Assembly: GCF_000498575.2 (NCBI RefSeq)
Contig: NZ_AWSQ01000001.1
Span: forward strand, 1,345,914 to 1,409,913
DNA length: 64,000 nt
Source of the DNA: Pseudomonas taeanensis MS-3
Lineage (GTDB): Bacteria; Pseudomonadota; Gammaproteobacteria; Pseudomonadales; Pseudomonadaceae
Direction: 5' to 3'
Below the pieces are notes generated by a model. It searched no databases. It saw nothing but the letters and a program-made list of their open reading frames with translations, and was not told where the DNA came from. Positions within the stretch are counted from its first letter, which is position 1. The number at the start of each line of letters is the position of its first letter. A program made the translations under genes and the position numbers. This document shows, piece after piece, positions 10,854 through 19,887 of the stretch.

Positions 10854-11300
10854 ATGGAACTGATCCTGCTGGAAAAAATCGCCAATCTGGGCAACCTGGG
10901 CGACAAAGTGAACGTTAAGGCTGGTTACGGCCGTAACTTCCTGCTGCCGAAAGGCAAAGCCACCGCTGCTACCGCTGCGAACGTTGCTGCGTTCGAAACG
11001 CGTCGCGCCGAGCTGGAGAAATTGGCTGCCGAGAAGAAAGCATCTGCTGAAACTCGCGCTGCTCAATTGGCAGAGCTGGAAGTGACCATCACCGCAACCG
11101 CTGGTGACGAAGGCAAGCTGTTCGGCTCTATCGGTACTCACGACATCGCTGACGCCCTGACCGCCTCCGGCGTGGAAGTGGCCAAAGCTGAAGTGCGTCT
11201 GCCGAACGGTACCATCCGTCAGGTTGGCGAGTACGACGTAGCGGTGCACCTGCACTCCGACGTTGAAGCGACCGTACGGGTCGTTGTGGTAGCTGCCTAA
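10854..11300 (+). CDS. rplI: 50S ribosomal protein L9
   Basis: L9 binds domain V of 23S rRNA near the L1 stalk and helps keep the reading frame. The 148-residue protein has the diagnostic N-terminal globular domain [19 protein letters not shown] with [16 protein letters not shown] (about 23-38), the long connecting helix (about 40-75, Ala/Glu/Lys-rich), and the C-terminal domain with [14 protein letters not shown] and [14 protein letters not shown]. It ends the rpsF operon, followed by a hairpin at 11313-11338 and a true terminator at 11347-11387. Confidence 0.98.
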   Translation: MELILLEKIANLGNLGDKVNVKAGYGRNFLLPKGKATAATAANVAAFETRRAELEKLAAEKKASAETRAAQLAELEVTITATAGDEGKLFGSIGTHDIADALTASGVEVAKAEVRLPNGTIRQVGEYDVAVHLHSDVEATVRVVVVAA

Positions 11301-11346
11301 GTAGCCGCCAAACGGGCTTGCGCTTAGGTGCAAGCCCGCTAACATC

Positions 11347-11387
11347 GGGCACGACATTGCGTAAGCGATGCCGTGCCCTTTGTTTTT
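11347..11387 (+). terminator. Intrinsic terminator of the rpsF-rplI operon
   Basis: A stem built from GGGCACG/CGTGCCC extended by CATTGC/GCGATG with a GTAA tetraloop is followed by TTTGTTTTT. A second perfect 9-bp hairpin (CGGGCTTGC/GCAAGCCCG, 11313-11338) lies just upstream. Confidence 0.85.
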
Positions 11388-11414
11388 CAACTCCAGAATT
11401 TTCTCCAGAGCCTT

Positions 11415-12809
11415 ATGAACGACATCAGCATTCCCGAGCAATATGACCTGGAAACCTCAGCCCTGAAGGTGCCGCCGCACTCGATAGAGGCCGAGCAGGC
11501 CGTGCTCGGTGGCCTGATGTTGGACAACAATGCCTGGGAGCGTGTGCTCGATCAGGTTTCCGATGGCGATTTCTATCGGCATGATCATCGCCTGGTGTTT
11601 CGCGCCATCTACAAACTGGCCGAGCGCAACCAGCCGTTCGACGTGGTGACCCTGTCCGAGCAGCTGGACAAGGAAGGCCAGTTGTCCCAGGTCGGCGGTT
11701 TGGCCTACCTTGGCGAACTGGCCAAGAACACCCCGTCGGTCGCCAACATCAAGGCCTATGCGCAGATCATTCGCGAGCGCGCCACCCTGCGCCAGTTGAT
11801 CGGCATCAGCAGTGAAATCGCCGACAGTGCCTATGCGCCGCAAGGGCGAACCGGTGAAGAGATCCTCGACGAGGCTGAGCGGCTGATCTTCCAGATTGCC
11901 GAGGCGCGGCCGAAGACCGGCGGTCCGGTGGGTATCAACGATATCCTGGTCAAGGCCATCGACCGCATCGACACCCTGTTCAACTCGGGGGATGCGATTA
12001 CCGGTCTGTCCACCGGCTTCACCGATCTGGACGCGCAGACCAGCGGCCTGCAGCCGGCAGACCTGGTGATCGTCGCCGGTCGTCCTTCCATGGGTAAGAC
12101 CACCTTCGCCATGAATCTGGTGGAAAACGCCGTGCTGCGCAGCGACAAGGCGGTAGTGGTGTACTCGCTGGAGATGCCGGCGGACTCCATCGTGATGCGG
12201 ATGCTCGCCTCGCTGGGGCGGATCGATCAGACCAAGGTGCGTGCCGGCCGTCTGGACGACGATGATTGGCCGCGGCTGACCTCTGCGGTCAATCTGCTCA
12301 ACGACCGTAAGCTGTTCATCGACGATACCGCAGGCATCTCGCCGTCGGAGATGCGTGCGCGCACCCGGCGTCTGGCTCGTGAGCACGGTGAGATCGCCAT
12401 GATCATGGTCGACTACCTGCAGTTGATGCAGATTCCCGGTTCCAGCAGCGAAAGCCGAGTCAACGAAATCTCGGAGATTTCCCGCTCGCTGAAAGCCCTG
12501 GCCAAGGAGTTCAACTGCCCGGTGATCGCCCTGTCGCAGCTCAACCGCTCCCTGGAGCAACGTCCCAACAAGCGTCCGATCAACTCTGACTTGCGTGAGT
12601 CGGGGGCCATCGAGCAGGACGCCGACATCATCATGTTCGTTTACCGGGACGAGGTGTATCACCCGGAAACCGAACTCAAGGGTGTCGCCGAAATCATCAT
12701 CGGCAAGCAGCGTAATGGCCCTATCGGCACCTCGCGGCTAGCCTTTCTCGGCAAGTACTCGCGCTTCGAGAACCTGGCGCCGGGTAGTTATCAGTTCGAC
12801 GACGAGTAA
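11415..12809 (+). CDS. dnaB: Replicative DNA helicase DnaB
   Basis: DnaB is the hexameric 5'-to-3' helicase of the replication fork; it is loaded on the lagging-strand template and contacts primase. The 464-residue protein has the N-terminal collar domain (PPHSIEAEQAVLGGLMLDN near residues 18-36), a linker, and the RecA-type motor with Walker A GRPSMGKTT near 222 and Walker B IMVDYLQLM near 329, plus the DnaB motifs LRESGAIEQDADIIMFVYRD. No intein interrupts it. The ATG at 11415 gives the normal family length; it lies just after the rplI terminator. Confidence 0.98.
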   Translation: MNDISIPEQYDLETSALKVPPHSIEAEQAVLGGLMLDNNAWERVLDQVSDGDFYRHDHRLVFRAIYKLAERNQPFDVVTLSEQLDKEGQLSQVGGLAYLGELAKNTPSVANIKAYAQIIRERATLRQLIGISSEIADSAYAPQGRTGEEILDEAERLIFQIAEARPKTGGPVGINDILVKAIDRIDTLFNSGDAITGLSTGFTDLDAQTSGLQPADLVIVAGRPSMGKTTFAMNLVENAVLRSDKAVVVYSLEMPADSIVMRMLASLGRIDQTKVRAGRLDDDDWPRLTSAVNLLNDRKLFIDDTAGISPSEMRARTRRLAREHGEIAMIMVDYLQLMQIPGSSSESRVNEISEISRSLKALAKEFNCPVIALSQLNRSLEQRPNKRPINSDLRESGAIEQDADIIMFVYRDEVYHPETELKGVAEIIIGKQRNGPIGTSRLAFLGKYSRFENLAPGSYQFDDE

Positions 12810-12848
12810 GCGCTTGGCGGCGGTGCCCGCCTGGGTGGATTGAGGGGC

Positions 12849-13550
12849 TCAGGACTTGTAGGTCGGGGTCAGCTGATCGGCGCAGACATGGCGTGCGAGA
12901 TAGTCCTCCAGGCGTTGGCCGGCTACGGTTTCGAAGGTCTCGCCGCTGTCGTCCAGGGTCTGCACCCGGTCGACGCGGAAGTTGCGAAAGTCATCGCGCA
13001 ATTCGCACCAGCCGCACAAGGTCCAGACCTGCCCCCAGAAAAAAAGACCCAAGGGGCGGATGTGGCGCTGGCTGCTCTCGCCGTTTTCGTCGCGGTAGCT
13101 GATCAGCAGCTTATGCCGCTGCCGGATGGCCTGGCGCAGCTCGCCGAGCCAGTGCACGGGCAGCGGGCGGGTCTCCGGGGCGAGCATCTGGTTGCGGTTG
13201 AGTTCATCGCGCAGGGCTTGCGGCAAGACTCCGTGGATCTTGGCCAGCGCCGACTCGGCGGCCCGCTGCAACTGCGGGTCGGCCCAGGCCTTGACCATGC
13301 GCGCGCCGATCAGCAGGGCTTCGATCTCCTCGCGTTCGAACATTAGCGGCGGCAGGTCCATGGGCTGGCGCAGTACATAGCCGACGCCGGCCTCGCCCTC
13401 CAGCGGTACGCCGGAGAGCGAGAGGTCCTGGATGTCGCGGTAGATGGTGCGCACCGACACCTGTAGGCGTTCGGCCAGCCATTGGGCAGTGGTCAGGCGG
13501 CGACTACGCAGGAACTGCACGATCTGGAACAGCCGGTCAGCGCGTCTCAT
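12849..13550 (-). CDS. YafY-type HTH/WYL-domain transcriptional regulator
   Basis: A 233-residue regulator. The N-terminal winged helix (MRRADRLFQIVQFLRSRRLT, residues 1-20, then AEWLAERLQVSVRTIYRDIQ) is the HTH_11/DeoR-like domain, and the C-terminal half is a WYL domain (KLLISYRDENGESSQRHIRP, LFFWGQVWTLCGWCELRDDF, RVDRVQTL). Such proteins often control an adjacent small stress or enzyme gene. The start at 13550 has AAGAGGGAG just upstream; the longer open frame 5' has no better signal. The VOC gene lies 58 bases upstream on the same strand, so the two are probably cotranscribed. Ligand unknown. Confidence 0.88.
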   Translation of the reverse strand: MRRADRLFQIVQFLRSRRLTTAQWLAERLQVSVRTIYRDIQDLSLSGVPLEGEAGVGYVLRQPMDLPPLMFEREEIEALLIGARMVKAWADPQLQRAAESALAKIHGVLPQALRDELNRNQMLAPETRPLPVHWLGELRQAIRQRHKLLISYRDENGESSQRHIRPLGLFFWGQVWTLCGWCELRDDFRNFRVDRVQTLDDSGETFETVAGQRLEDYLARHVCADQLTPTYKS

Positions 13551-13608
13551 GCTCCCTCTTGGCGGTCTCGGTGGTCGGGCGAGCAATGGCACGCCCGGGG
13601 TGGCAGAT

Positions 13609-13974
13609 TCAGGACATGCTGTGCAGGCCCACCTCATTGCCTTCGCTGTCTTTTATCACAGCGATGAAGCCGTGTGGGGCGATGGACATCTTGCCCTGGA
13701 TGATGACGCCTCCTGCCGCCGGAACCCGGTTCACCACGGCATCCAATTGCCCTTCGACATTAAGGTAGACCCGGGTGCCGCCGATGCCGCTCTGTTGCTC
13801 GGCAGAATCGCTCAGGCAACCGCCGACTCCGCTTTCCGGGGCATGGGGAAACAGCGCCACGCGCCCGCCCATGCTCTCCATCACCTCCAGCGGCCGCGCC
13901 AGAGTCTGCTCATAAAAACGACGGGCGCGCTCGAAGTCGCCGACGAACAGTTCAAACCAGTTGATCGCATTCAT
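13609..13974 (-). CDS. VOC (glyoxalase/bleomycin resistance) family protein
   Basis: A 121-residue single-module VOC-fold protein: MNAINWFELFVGDFERARRF with YEQTL at the N-terminus, VYLNVEGQLDAVVNRVPAAG near the middle, and the typical end HGFIAVIKDSEGNEVGLHS with the last metal-ligand-type glutamate. This subgroup is annotated as glyoxalase-like, but the substrate is unknown. It precedes the WYL regulator on the same strand. An inverted repeat CTGACAG-CTTA-CTGTCAG lies 94 bases upstream (14068-14085) and could be the operator. Confidence 0.85.
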   Translation of the reverse strand: MNAINWFELFVGDFERARRFYEQTLARPLEVMESMGGRVALFPHAPESGVGGCLSDSAEQQSGIGGTRVYLNVEGQLDAVVNRVPAAGGVIIQGKMSIAPHGFIAVIKDSEGNEVGLHSMS

Positions 13975-14067
13975 TTTCTCTCTCCTTGACGATGGGTTTT
14001 GGCAGCAGACACCGGCAGCAGTTGGCGGCGCGTTTCAGTCTGCTGAGGCCACTCTAAGGCAGGGCTG

Positions 14068-14085
14068 CTGACAGCTTACTGTCAG
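14068..14085. promoter_or_regulatory. Perfect inverted repeat, candidate WYL-regulator operator
   Basis: CTGACAG-N4-CTGTCAG is a perfect 7-bp dyad with a 4-bp centre in the otherwise unremarkable 284-base gap between the VOC gene and alr. The position, upstream of the VOC-WYL pair, suits an autoregulatory operator. This is inference from geometry alone. Confidence 0.45.
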
Positions 14086-14258
14086 TAGTCTGCAGCGCCT
14101 GTCGGCGGCGATGGGGTAGGTCGGCGCCAGGCGTCGCGGCATGAGTCGCGCCCGTGCCCGCGGCGCTGGCTCGGCGCTGTGGCGACCGAATGCCTGGCGT
14201 TTGCAGCCTGAGGGGCGAGGTTTAAGATGGTCGCCCCTCCAGCATACGAGCCCGAGCC

Positions 14259-15338
14259 ATGCGCCCGCTTGTCGCCAGCATCGACCTGTCCGCCATCCGC
14301 CATAACTACGCCGTCGCCAAACGCTGCGCGCCCGGTCGCCAGGCCTTTGCCGTGGTCAAGGCGAATGCCTACGGGCATGGTGCTCGTGAGGTGGTGGCGG
14401 CGCTGCACGATGAGGTCGACGGTTTTGCCGTGGCCAGTCTGGAGGAGGCTGCCGAGGTGCGCGCGTTGCACGGCGAGGCGCGGATTCTATTGCTCGAAGG
14501 CTGTTTCGCTGCGCAGGAGTACCAGGTGGCCGCGCAGCTCGGCCTGGACGTGGTGCTGCACAATGCGCCGCAAGTGCAGCAGTTGTTGGTCGCACGCCTC
14601 GGGCGGCCCTTGAGCGTCTGGCTGAAACTGGACAGCGGAATGCATCGCCTGGGCTTCAGCGAGGCGGCTGTGCGTGAGTGGCATGGGCGTCTGCAGGGCG
14701 CGACGCAGGTTGCCGAGCTGAACCTGCTAAGCCATTTCGCTTGCGCCGACGAGCGCGGTCATCCACTCACCGAGCAGCAGGTAGAACGCTTTATCGGCCT
14801 GCTCGATCTGGATTTTGCCCAGCGCTCACTGGCCAATTCGGCGGCGATTCTGACTATCCCGGCGGCGCACATGGATTGGTTGCGCCCGGGCATCATGCTC
14901 TATGGGGCGAGCCCCTTCAGCGAGCTGAGTGCCGAAGTGCTCGGGCTCAGGTCGGTCATGAGCCTCACGGCGGAGCTGATCGCCATCCGCGAGATCAATG
15001 TTGGCGAGGCTGTGGGTTACGGCGCCAGTTGGGTTGCGGCGCGGCCATCGCGCATTGGCACGGTGAGCTGTGGCTATGCCGACGGTTACCCGCGTCATGC
15101 GCCAGTTGGGACGTTGATGTTGGTTAATGGTCAGCGTTTGCCATTGGTTGGGCGGGTGTCGATGGACATGCTGGCGGTGGACCTCACGGAGCAGCCCGGC
15201 GCTCAGGTGGGGGATGCGGTGCAATTATGGGGTGCGCAACTGCCGGTGGATGAGGTGGCGCGGGCCGCCGGTACCATCGGTTACGAATTGCTGAGCAAGG
15301 TGACCCAGCGCGTGCCGCGTCGCTATATCAACGGCTGA
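14259..15338 (+). CDS. alr: Alanine racemase
   Basis: A PLP enzyme that interconverts L- and D-alanine for peptidoglycan. The 359-residue protein has the N-terminal TIM barrel with the PLP lysine in AVVKANAYGHG (Lys34), SHFACADERGHP in the middle, and the C-terminal beta domain with the catalytic tyrosine region GYGASW (about 253-258) and SCGYADGYPR. VSMDMLAVDLT near the end completes the active site of the partner subunit. It is the dnaB-neighbour alr of Pseudomonas, the biosynthetic-type paralogue. The gene converges on a diguanylate cyclase with a gap of only 17 bases. Confidence 0.96.
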   Translation: MRPLVASIDLSAIRHNYAVAKRCAPGRQAFAVVKANAYGHGAREVVAALHDEVDGFAVASLEEAAEVRALHGEARILLLEGCFAAQEYQVAAQLGLDVVLHNAPQVQQLLVARLGRPLSVWLKLDSGMHRLGFSEAAVREWHGRLQGATQVAELNLLSHFACADERGHPLTEQQVERFIGLLDLDFAQRSLANSAAILTIPAAHMDWLRPGIMLYGASPFSELSAEVLGLRSVMSLTAELIAIREINVGEAVGYGASWVAARPSRIGTVSCGYADGYPRHAPVGTLMLVNGQRLPLVGRVSMDMLAVDLTEQPGAQVGDAVQLWGAQLPVDEVARAAGTIGYELLSKVTQRVPRRYING

Positions 15339-15355
15339 TCTGTGGGGCAGTGGTC

Positions 15356-17263
15356 TCAGAGCCCACTGGTGACCTTGATCACGTCCAGGTGCAGGCGTGT
15401 GCTGCTGCTCAGTTCGCCATCCTCGCCGCAGACTGCCGCGCCTGAACGGCCGCGCGCCTTGACCTTGTACAGGGTTTCGTCGGCGGTCTTGTAAAGGTCG
15501 GTGAACTGCATGGCGTGCTGGGGGTAGAGTGCCACGCCGATGCTGATGGTCACGCTAAGCCGTTCGGCGCCATACATAACCGGTTGCGCCAGCTGGGCGA
15601 GCAGGCGTTCGGTAATTTCGCGGGCATGCGCCTCGGCATCGGTGCCGCTGATCAGTACGGCAAATTCGTCGCCCCCCAGGCGGGCCACGGTGTCGCCGCC
15701 CCGCACATGCTCGCGCAAACGCTCGGCGATCACTTGCAGCATCAGGTCGCCGGCGTCGTGGCCGTGCTTGTCATTGATCGGTTTGAAATGATCGAGGTCG
15801 ATCAGCATCAGTGCCACGCTTTCGTGGTGGCGCGCGGCGTTGGCCAGCGCCGTTTCGGTGCGCTGGACCAGGTAGCGGCGGTTGGGCAGCTCGGTCAAGG
15901 GATCATGAAAGGCCGCGTATTCCAGCTCCTGTTCGCGTAGCGACAGTCGCGCATTGGCCGCCGCTAGTTCGGCGGTGCGTCGTGTCACCGCCTCCTGTAG
16001 CTCGTCACTGCTGGCCTGGATCTGAGTCAGGCGGGCGGTTTTTTCGCGGTCAGCCTGCCGCACGGCCGCGACTCTTTCCTGCCTGAGTATCTGAATGCGA
16101 TAGGCCAGGGCGAAGGAGAACAGGATCGATTCTGCCGCCACCGCAAGGGGGAACACATAGGCGTTCCAGGTAGCGGGCTGCACCAGGCCGGTGGTGCGCA
16201 TCAGTGCCAGACTGATACTGCCGAGGATCAAGCCGTAGCCGCTGAGGTACAAAAGGGCAGGAAAATAGCCCTGACGCCAGCGGGTCAGCGCCGAGCCCAG
16301 CGCCGCGGGGATGCTGGACAGCGAAAGCAGGGCGATGATCCAGGCAGCGAGGCTGCGCTGGCCGAAGGCCTCCAGGCTGATGGCGATGACGTAACAGATG
16401 CAGGCGAAGCTCAGTAGGTAATGAGCCCAGCGCACGTGCTGGCGAGTCTGCAGCAAGGTCTGGGTGAAGCGGCTGGCGCAGAGCCCCCAGACCGAGGGAA
16501 GGGTGATGCGGTCCAGCCAGAAGGGCACCGGTCCCTGCGGCCAAAGGTACTGGAAGCCATGACCGCTCATGCTGAGGATCATCAGCAGGGCGCCGGCGGT
16601 GGTCAGCACGTACCAGAAATAGGCGGAGTCGCGCAGGCTGAAGAAGATGAACAGGTTGTAGAGCAGGAGGGCGGCGATCATGCCGTAGACCACTCCCAGG
16701 CCAAGGTTTTCCTGGCTTGCCAGCTGGTTCAGATCATCCAGTTGCCAGGTCTTGAGTGGGAAGGAGTTGCCGGCCGGATCATAGCTGCGCAGGTAGATGG
16801 TCAGGGGTTCGCTGCCCAGCGTGGGTAGTTTGAACAGCATGCGCCTATAGGGATGATCGCGTCCCTGGGCAAAGCCGGTCCGCTCTCCAGACTGGCGTGC
16901 CTGCCAGCCGGCCTGGCCGTCCGCCAGGTACAGCTGCAAGTCGAGTGGCGTCACCGCGCCGACTTCCAGCCACCATTGTGCGGGGGCGTCGGGGGTGCGC
17001 TGCAGGCTGACTTTTATCCACCAAGGGTTGCGGCTCTGGCCGACAGTGGCGCGGCCGTTGGCCGGCTGGAAGCGGCGTTGCACTGCAGGGTCGGCCATGT
17101 CGGCGATGCTCAGCTGGCCGCCATCGTCCTCCAGTAACTCGATCTGCCCATTCAGGGACAGGCCACTGCTGCTGTGGGTTAGCGTAATGGGGGTGGCGCT
17201 GGCCAATTCGGCCGTGCCTGCCAGGCTCAGCAGTAAAATGATTGAGGCGACAAACCGCTGCAC
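15356..17263 (-). CDS. 7TMR-DISM diguanylate cyclase
   Basis: A 635-residue membrane protein that should make cyclic di-GMP in response to a periplasmic signal. Order: signal peptide (residues 1-23), periplasmic 7TMR-DISM extracellular domain 2 (about 30-170, with WWIKVSLQRT and RRMLFKLPTLGSE), seven membrane spans (about 185-390), a short coiled coil (about 395-445) and a GGDEF domain. The catalytic GGDEF is near 528 and is preceded by the RxxD inhibitory site (RGGD), so the enzyme should be active and product-inhibited. The DISM architecture is shared with RetS at 39.5-42.3 kb. Confidence 0.93.
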   Translation of the reverse strand: MQRFVASIILLLSLAGTAELASATPITLTHSSSGLSLNGQIELLEDDGGQLSIADMADPAVQRRFQPANGRATVGQSRNPWWIKVSLQRTPDAPAQWWLEVGAVTPLDLQLYLADGQAGWQARQSGERTGFAQGRDHPYRRMLFKLPTLGSEPLTIYLRSYDPAGNSFPLKTWQLDDLNQLASQENLGLGVVYGMIAALLLYNLFIFFSLRDSAYFWYVLTTAGALLMILSMSGHGFQYLWPQGPVPFWLDRITLPSVWGLCASRFTQTLLQTRQHVRWAHYLLSFACICYVIAISLEAFGQRSLAAWIIALLSLSSIPAALGSALTRWRQGYFPALLYLSGYGLILGSISLALMRTTGLVQPATWNAYVFPLAVAAESILFSFALAYRIQILRQERVAAVRQADREKTARLTQIQASSDELQEAVTRRTAELAAANARLSLREQELEYAAFHDPLTELPNRRYLVQRTETALANAARHHESVALMLIDLDHFKPINDKHGHDAGDLMLQVIAERLREHVRGGDTVARLGGDEFAVLISGTDAEAHAREITERLLAQLAQPVMYGAERLSVTISIGVALYPQHAMQFTDLYKTADETLYKVKARGRSGAAVCGEDGELSSSTRLHLDVIKVTSGL

Positions 17264-17467
17264 CGCACGTACTCCTTGTCCCTACTACCGCTCGGTCGAT
17301 GCTGTTGTGGCTCGGAGTATAGCCATAGATGACCATGTTGATCACAATATGTGTGGGCGCGTGCACTGGCCGTTCGGCCCCGTAAAACCCAGCGGCATGG
17401 TCGGATTTGGTCAAATTTTGTGCTATATTCCGCCCCCGTTTAAACACTAGAAACCTCGGTCCTCGCC

Positions 17468-19777
17468 ATGCAAGCAGCCAAGCCGTTATTCGACTATCCA
17501 AAATACTGGGCCGAGTGCTTCGGGCCGGCGCCTTTCCTGCCGATGAGCCGGGAAGAGATGGACCAGTTGGGCTGGGACAGCTGCGACATCATCATCGTCA
17601 CCGGTGATGCCTACGTCGATCATCCGTCCTTCGGCATGGCCATTATCGGCCGCTTGCTGGAATCCCAGGGCTTTCGCGTAGGCATCATCGCCCAGCCGAA
17701 CTGGCAGTCGAAAGACGACTTCATGAAGCTCGGCGAGCCGAACCTGTTCTTCGGCGTCGCGGCCGGCAACATGGACTCGATGATCAACCGCTATACGGCC
17801 GACAAGAAGATCCGTTCCGACGATGCCTACACCCCAGGTGGCCTGGCCGGCAGTCGTCCGGATCGCGCCAGCCTGGTCTACAGCCAGCGCTGCAAGGAAG
17901 CCTACAAGCATGTGCCGATTGTCCTCGGCGGCATCGAAGCCTCGCTGCGCCGTATCGCCCACTATGACTACTGGCAGGACCGGGTGCGCAACTCGATCCT
18001 GATCGACGCCTGCGCCGACATTCTGCTGTATGGCAACGCCGAACGGGCGATTGTCGAGGTCGCCCAGCGCTTGTCCTACGGCCACAAGATCGAAGACATC
18101 ACCGACGTGCGCGGCACCGCTTTCATTCGCCGTGACACCCCGAAAGACTGGTACGAAGTCGACTCCACGCGGATCGACCGTCCAGGCAAGATCGACAAGA
18201 TCATCAACCCCTACGTGAATACCCAGGACACCCAGGCCTGCGCCATCGAACAGGAAAAGGGTGTGGGTGCGGTCGAAGACCCGAACGAGGCCCAGGTCGT
18301 GCAGATTCTGGCCAGCCCGCGGATGACTCGCGACAAGACCGTGATTCGTCTGCCCTCGGTGGAGAAAGTCCGTGGTGACGCGGTGCTCTACGCTCACGCC
18401 AACCGCGTGCTGCACCTGGAAACCAACCCGGGCAACGCTCGTGCCCTGGTGCAGAAGCATGGTGAGGTGGACGTCTGGTTCAACCCGCCTCCCATTCCCA
18501 TGACCACCGAAGAAATGGACTATGTGTTCGGCATGCCCTACGCGCGGGTGCCGCATCCGGCGTATGGCAAGGCGAAGATCCCAGCCTACGAGATGATTCG
18601 TTTCTCGGTGAACATCATGCGCGGCTGCTTCGGCGGCTGTACCTTCTGCTCGATCACCGAGCACGAAGGGCGGATCATTCAGAACCGCTCGGAAGAGTCG
18701 ATCATTCGTGAGATCGAAGAGATCCGCGACAAGGTGCCGGGCTTTACCGGGGTGATTTCCGACCTGGGCGGGCCGACCGCGAACATGTACCGCATCGCCT
18801 GCAAGAGCCCGGAAATCGAATCCGCGTGCCGCAAGCCATCCTGCGTGTTCCCCGGCATTTGCCCGAACCTGAACACCGATCATTCCTCCTTGATCCAGCT
18901 GTATCGCAGCGCCCGCGCCTTGCCGGGAGTGAAGAAAATTCTGATCGCCTCCGGTCTGCGCTACGACCTCGCCGTCGAGTCCCCGGAGTACGTGAAAGAG
19001 CTGGTTACCCACCACGTCGGTGGTTACCTGAAGATCGCCCCGGAACACACCGAGGAAGGTCCGCTCAACCAGATGATGAAGCCGGGCATAGGCAGCTACG
19101 ACAAGTTCAAGCGGATGTTCGAGAAGTACACCAAGGAAGCCGGCAAAGAGCAGTACCTGATTCCGTATTTCATCGCCGCGCACCCGGGTACCACCGACGA
19201 AGACATGATGAACCTGGCCCTGTGGCTCAAGGGCAACGGTTTCCGCGCCGACCAGGTGCAGGCGTTCTACCCCTCGCCGATGGCCACTGCCACCGCCATG
19301 TACCACTCGGGCAAGAACCCGCTGCGCAAGGTGACCTACAAGAGCGATGCCGTGCAGATCGTCAAGAGCGAGGCACAGCGGCGCCTGCACAAGGCTTTCC
19401 TGCGTTATCACGATCCGAAGGGCTGGCCGATGCTGCGTGAAGCGCTGGAGCGCATGGGCCGTGCCGACTTGATCGGTCCGGGCAAGAACCAGTTGATTCC
19501 GTTGCATCAACCGGCCACCGACAGCTACCAGAGTGCCCGGCGCAAGAACTCCACGCCGGCCGGCAGCCATAAAGTGGCCAAGGAAAAGACCACCAAGATC
19601 CTCACCCAGCACAGCGGTCTGCCGCCGCGTGGCAGCGATGGCGGCAATCCTTGGGACAAGCGCGAGGAAGCTAAGGCCGCGGCCTTTGCCAGGAACCAGC
19701 AAGCGGCGAAAGAACGCCACGATGCCAGCAAAGGTAAAGGCAAGAAACCGGCTAAGCGTCCGGCCGTGCCACGCTAA
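17468..19777 (+). CDS. YgiQ family radical SAM protein
   Basis: A 769-residue protein of the YgiQ/UPF0313 family. The N-terminal part ([20 protein letters not shown], then [17 protein letters not shown]) is a B12-binding-like domain; the radical SAM core follows, with the CX3CX2C cluster [18 protein letters not shown] near residue 388. The last 100 residues are Lys/Ala/Arg-rich and probably disordered. The reaction is not established for this family. It starts at ATG 17468 and is read divergently from the diguanylate cyclase gene; an A/T-rich TATATT near 17424 may be its -10 box. Confidence 0.9.
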   Translation: MQAAKPLFDYPKYWAECFGPAPFLPMSREEMDQLGWDSCDIIIVTGDAYVDHPSFGMAIIGRLLESQGFRVGIIAQPNWQSKDDFMKLGEPNLFFGVAAGNMDSMINRYTADKKIRSDDAYTPGGLAGSRPDRASLVYSQRCKEAYKHVPIVLGGIEASLRRIAHYDYWQDRVRNSILIDACADILLYGNAERAIVEVAQRLSYGHKIEDITDVRGTAFIRRDTPKDWYEVDSTRIDRPGKIDKIINPYVNTQDTQACAIEQEKGVGAVEDPNEAQVVQILASPRMTRDKTVIRLPSVEKVRGDAVLYAHANRVLHLETNPGNARALVQKHGEVDVWFNPPPIPMTTEEMDYVFGMPYARVPHPAYGKAKIPAYEMIRFSVNIMRGCFGGCTFCSITEHEGRIIQNRSEESIIREIEEIRDKVPGFTGVISDLGGPTANMYRIACKSPEIESACRKPSCVFPGICPNLNTDHSSLIQLYRSARALPGVKKILIASGLRYDLAVESPEYVKELVTHHVGGYLKIAPEHTEEGPLNQMMKPGIGSYDKFKRMFEKYTKEAGKEQYLIPYFIAAHPGTTDEDMMNLALWLKGNGFRADQVQAFYPSPMATATAMYHSGKNPLRKVTYKSDAVQIVKSEAQRRLHKAFLRYHDPKGWPMLREALERMGRADLIGPGKNQLIPLHQPATDSYQSARRKNSTPAGSHKVAKEKTTKILTQHSGLPPRGSDGGNPWDKREEAKAAAFARNQQAAKERHDASKGKGKKPAKRPAVPR

Positions 19778-19828
19778 CCGCAGGCTCCCTGTGAGCGGTC
19801 TTGGCCGCGAAAGCGCTCCCATGGTTGC

Positions 19829-19882
19829 GTAGCCCGGATGCAATCCGGGCCTTTCACCACTCCCGGATTGCATCCGGGCTAG
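19829..19882. repeat. REP-like inverted pair, family GTAGCCCGGATGCAATCCGGG (copy 1)
   Basis: Two copies of a 20-21-base unit (GTAGCCCGGATGCAATCCGG and its reverse complement) face each other around a 12-base spacer. Each unit is itself palindromic. It lies between the convergent ends of the YgiQ gene and the HSP70-like gene. The same doublet recurs at 43688-43747 and 62386-62446. Confidence 0.85.
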
Positions 19883-19887
19883 GTGCT

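Noticed and set aside
17486..19873. A 795-codon minus-strand frame opposite the YgiQ gene
   Set aside because: Antisense shadow with His/Arg/Val bias typical of such frames, and it reads through the REP repeat at 19829-19882.
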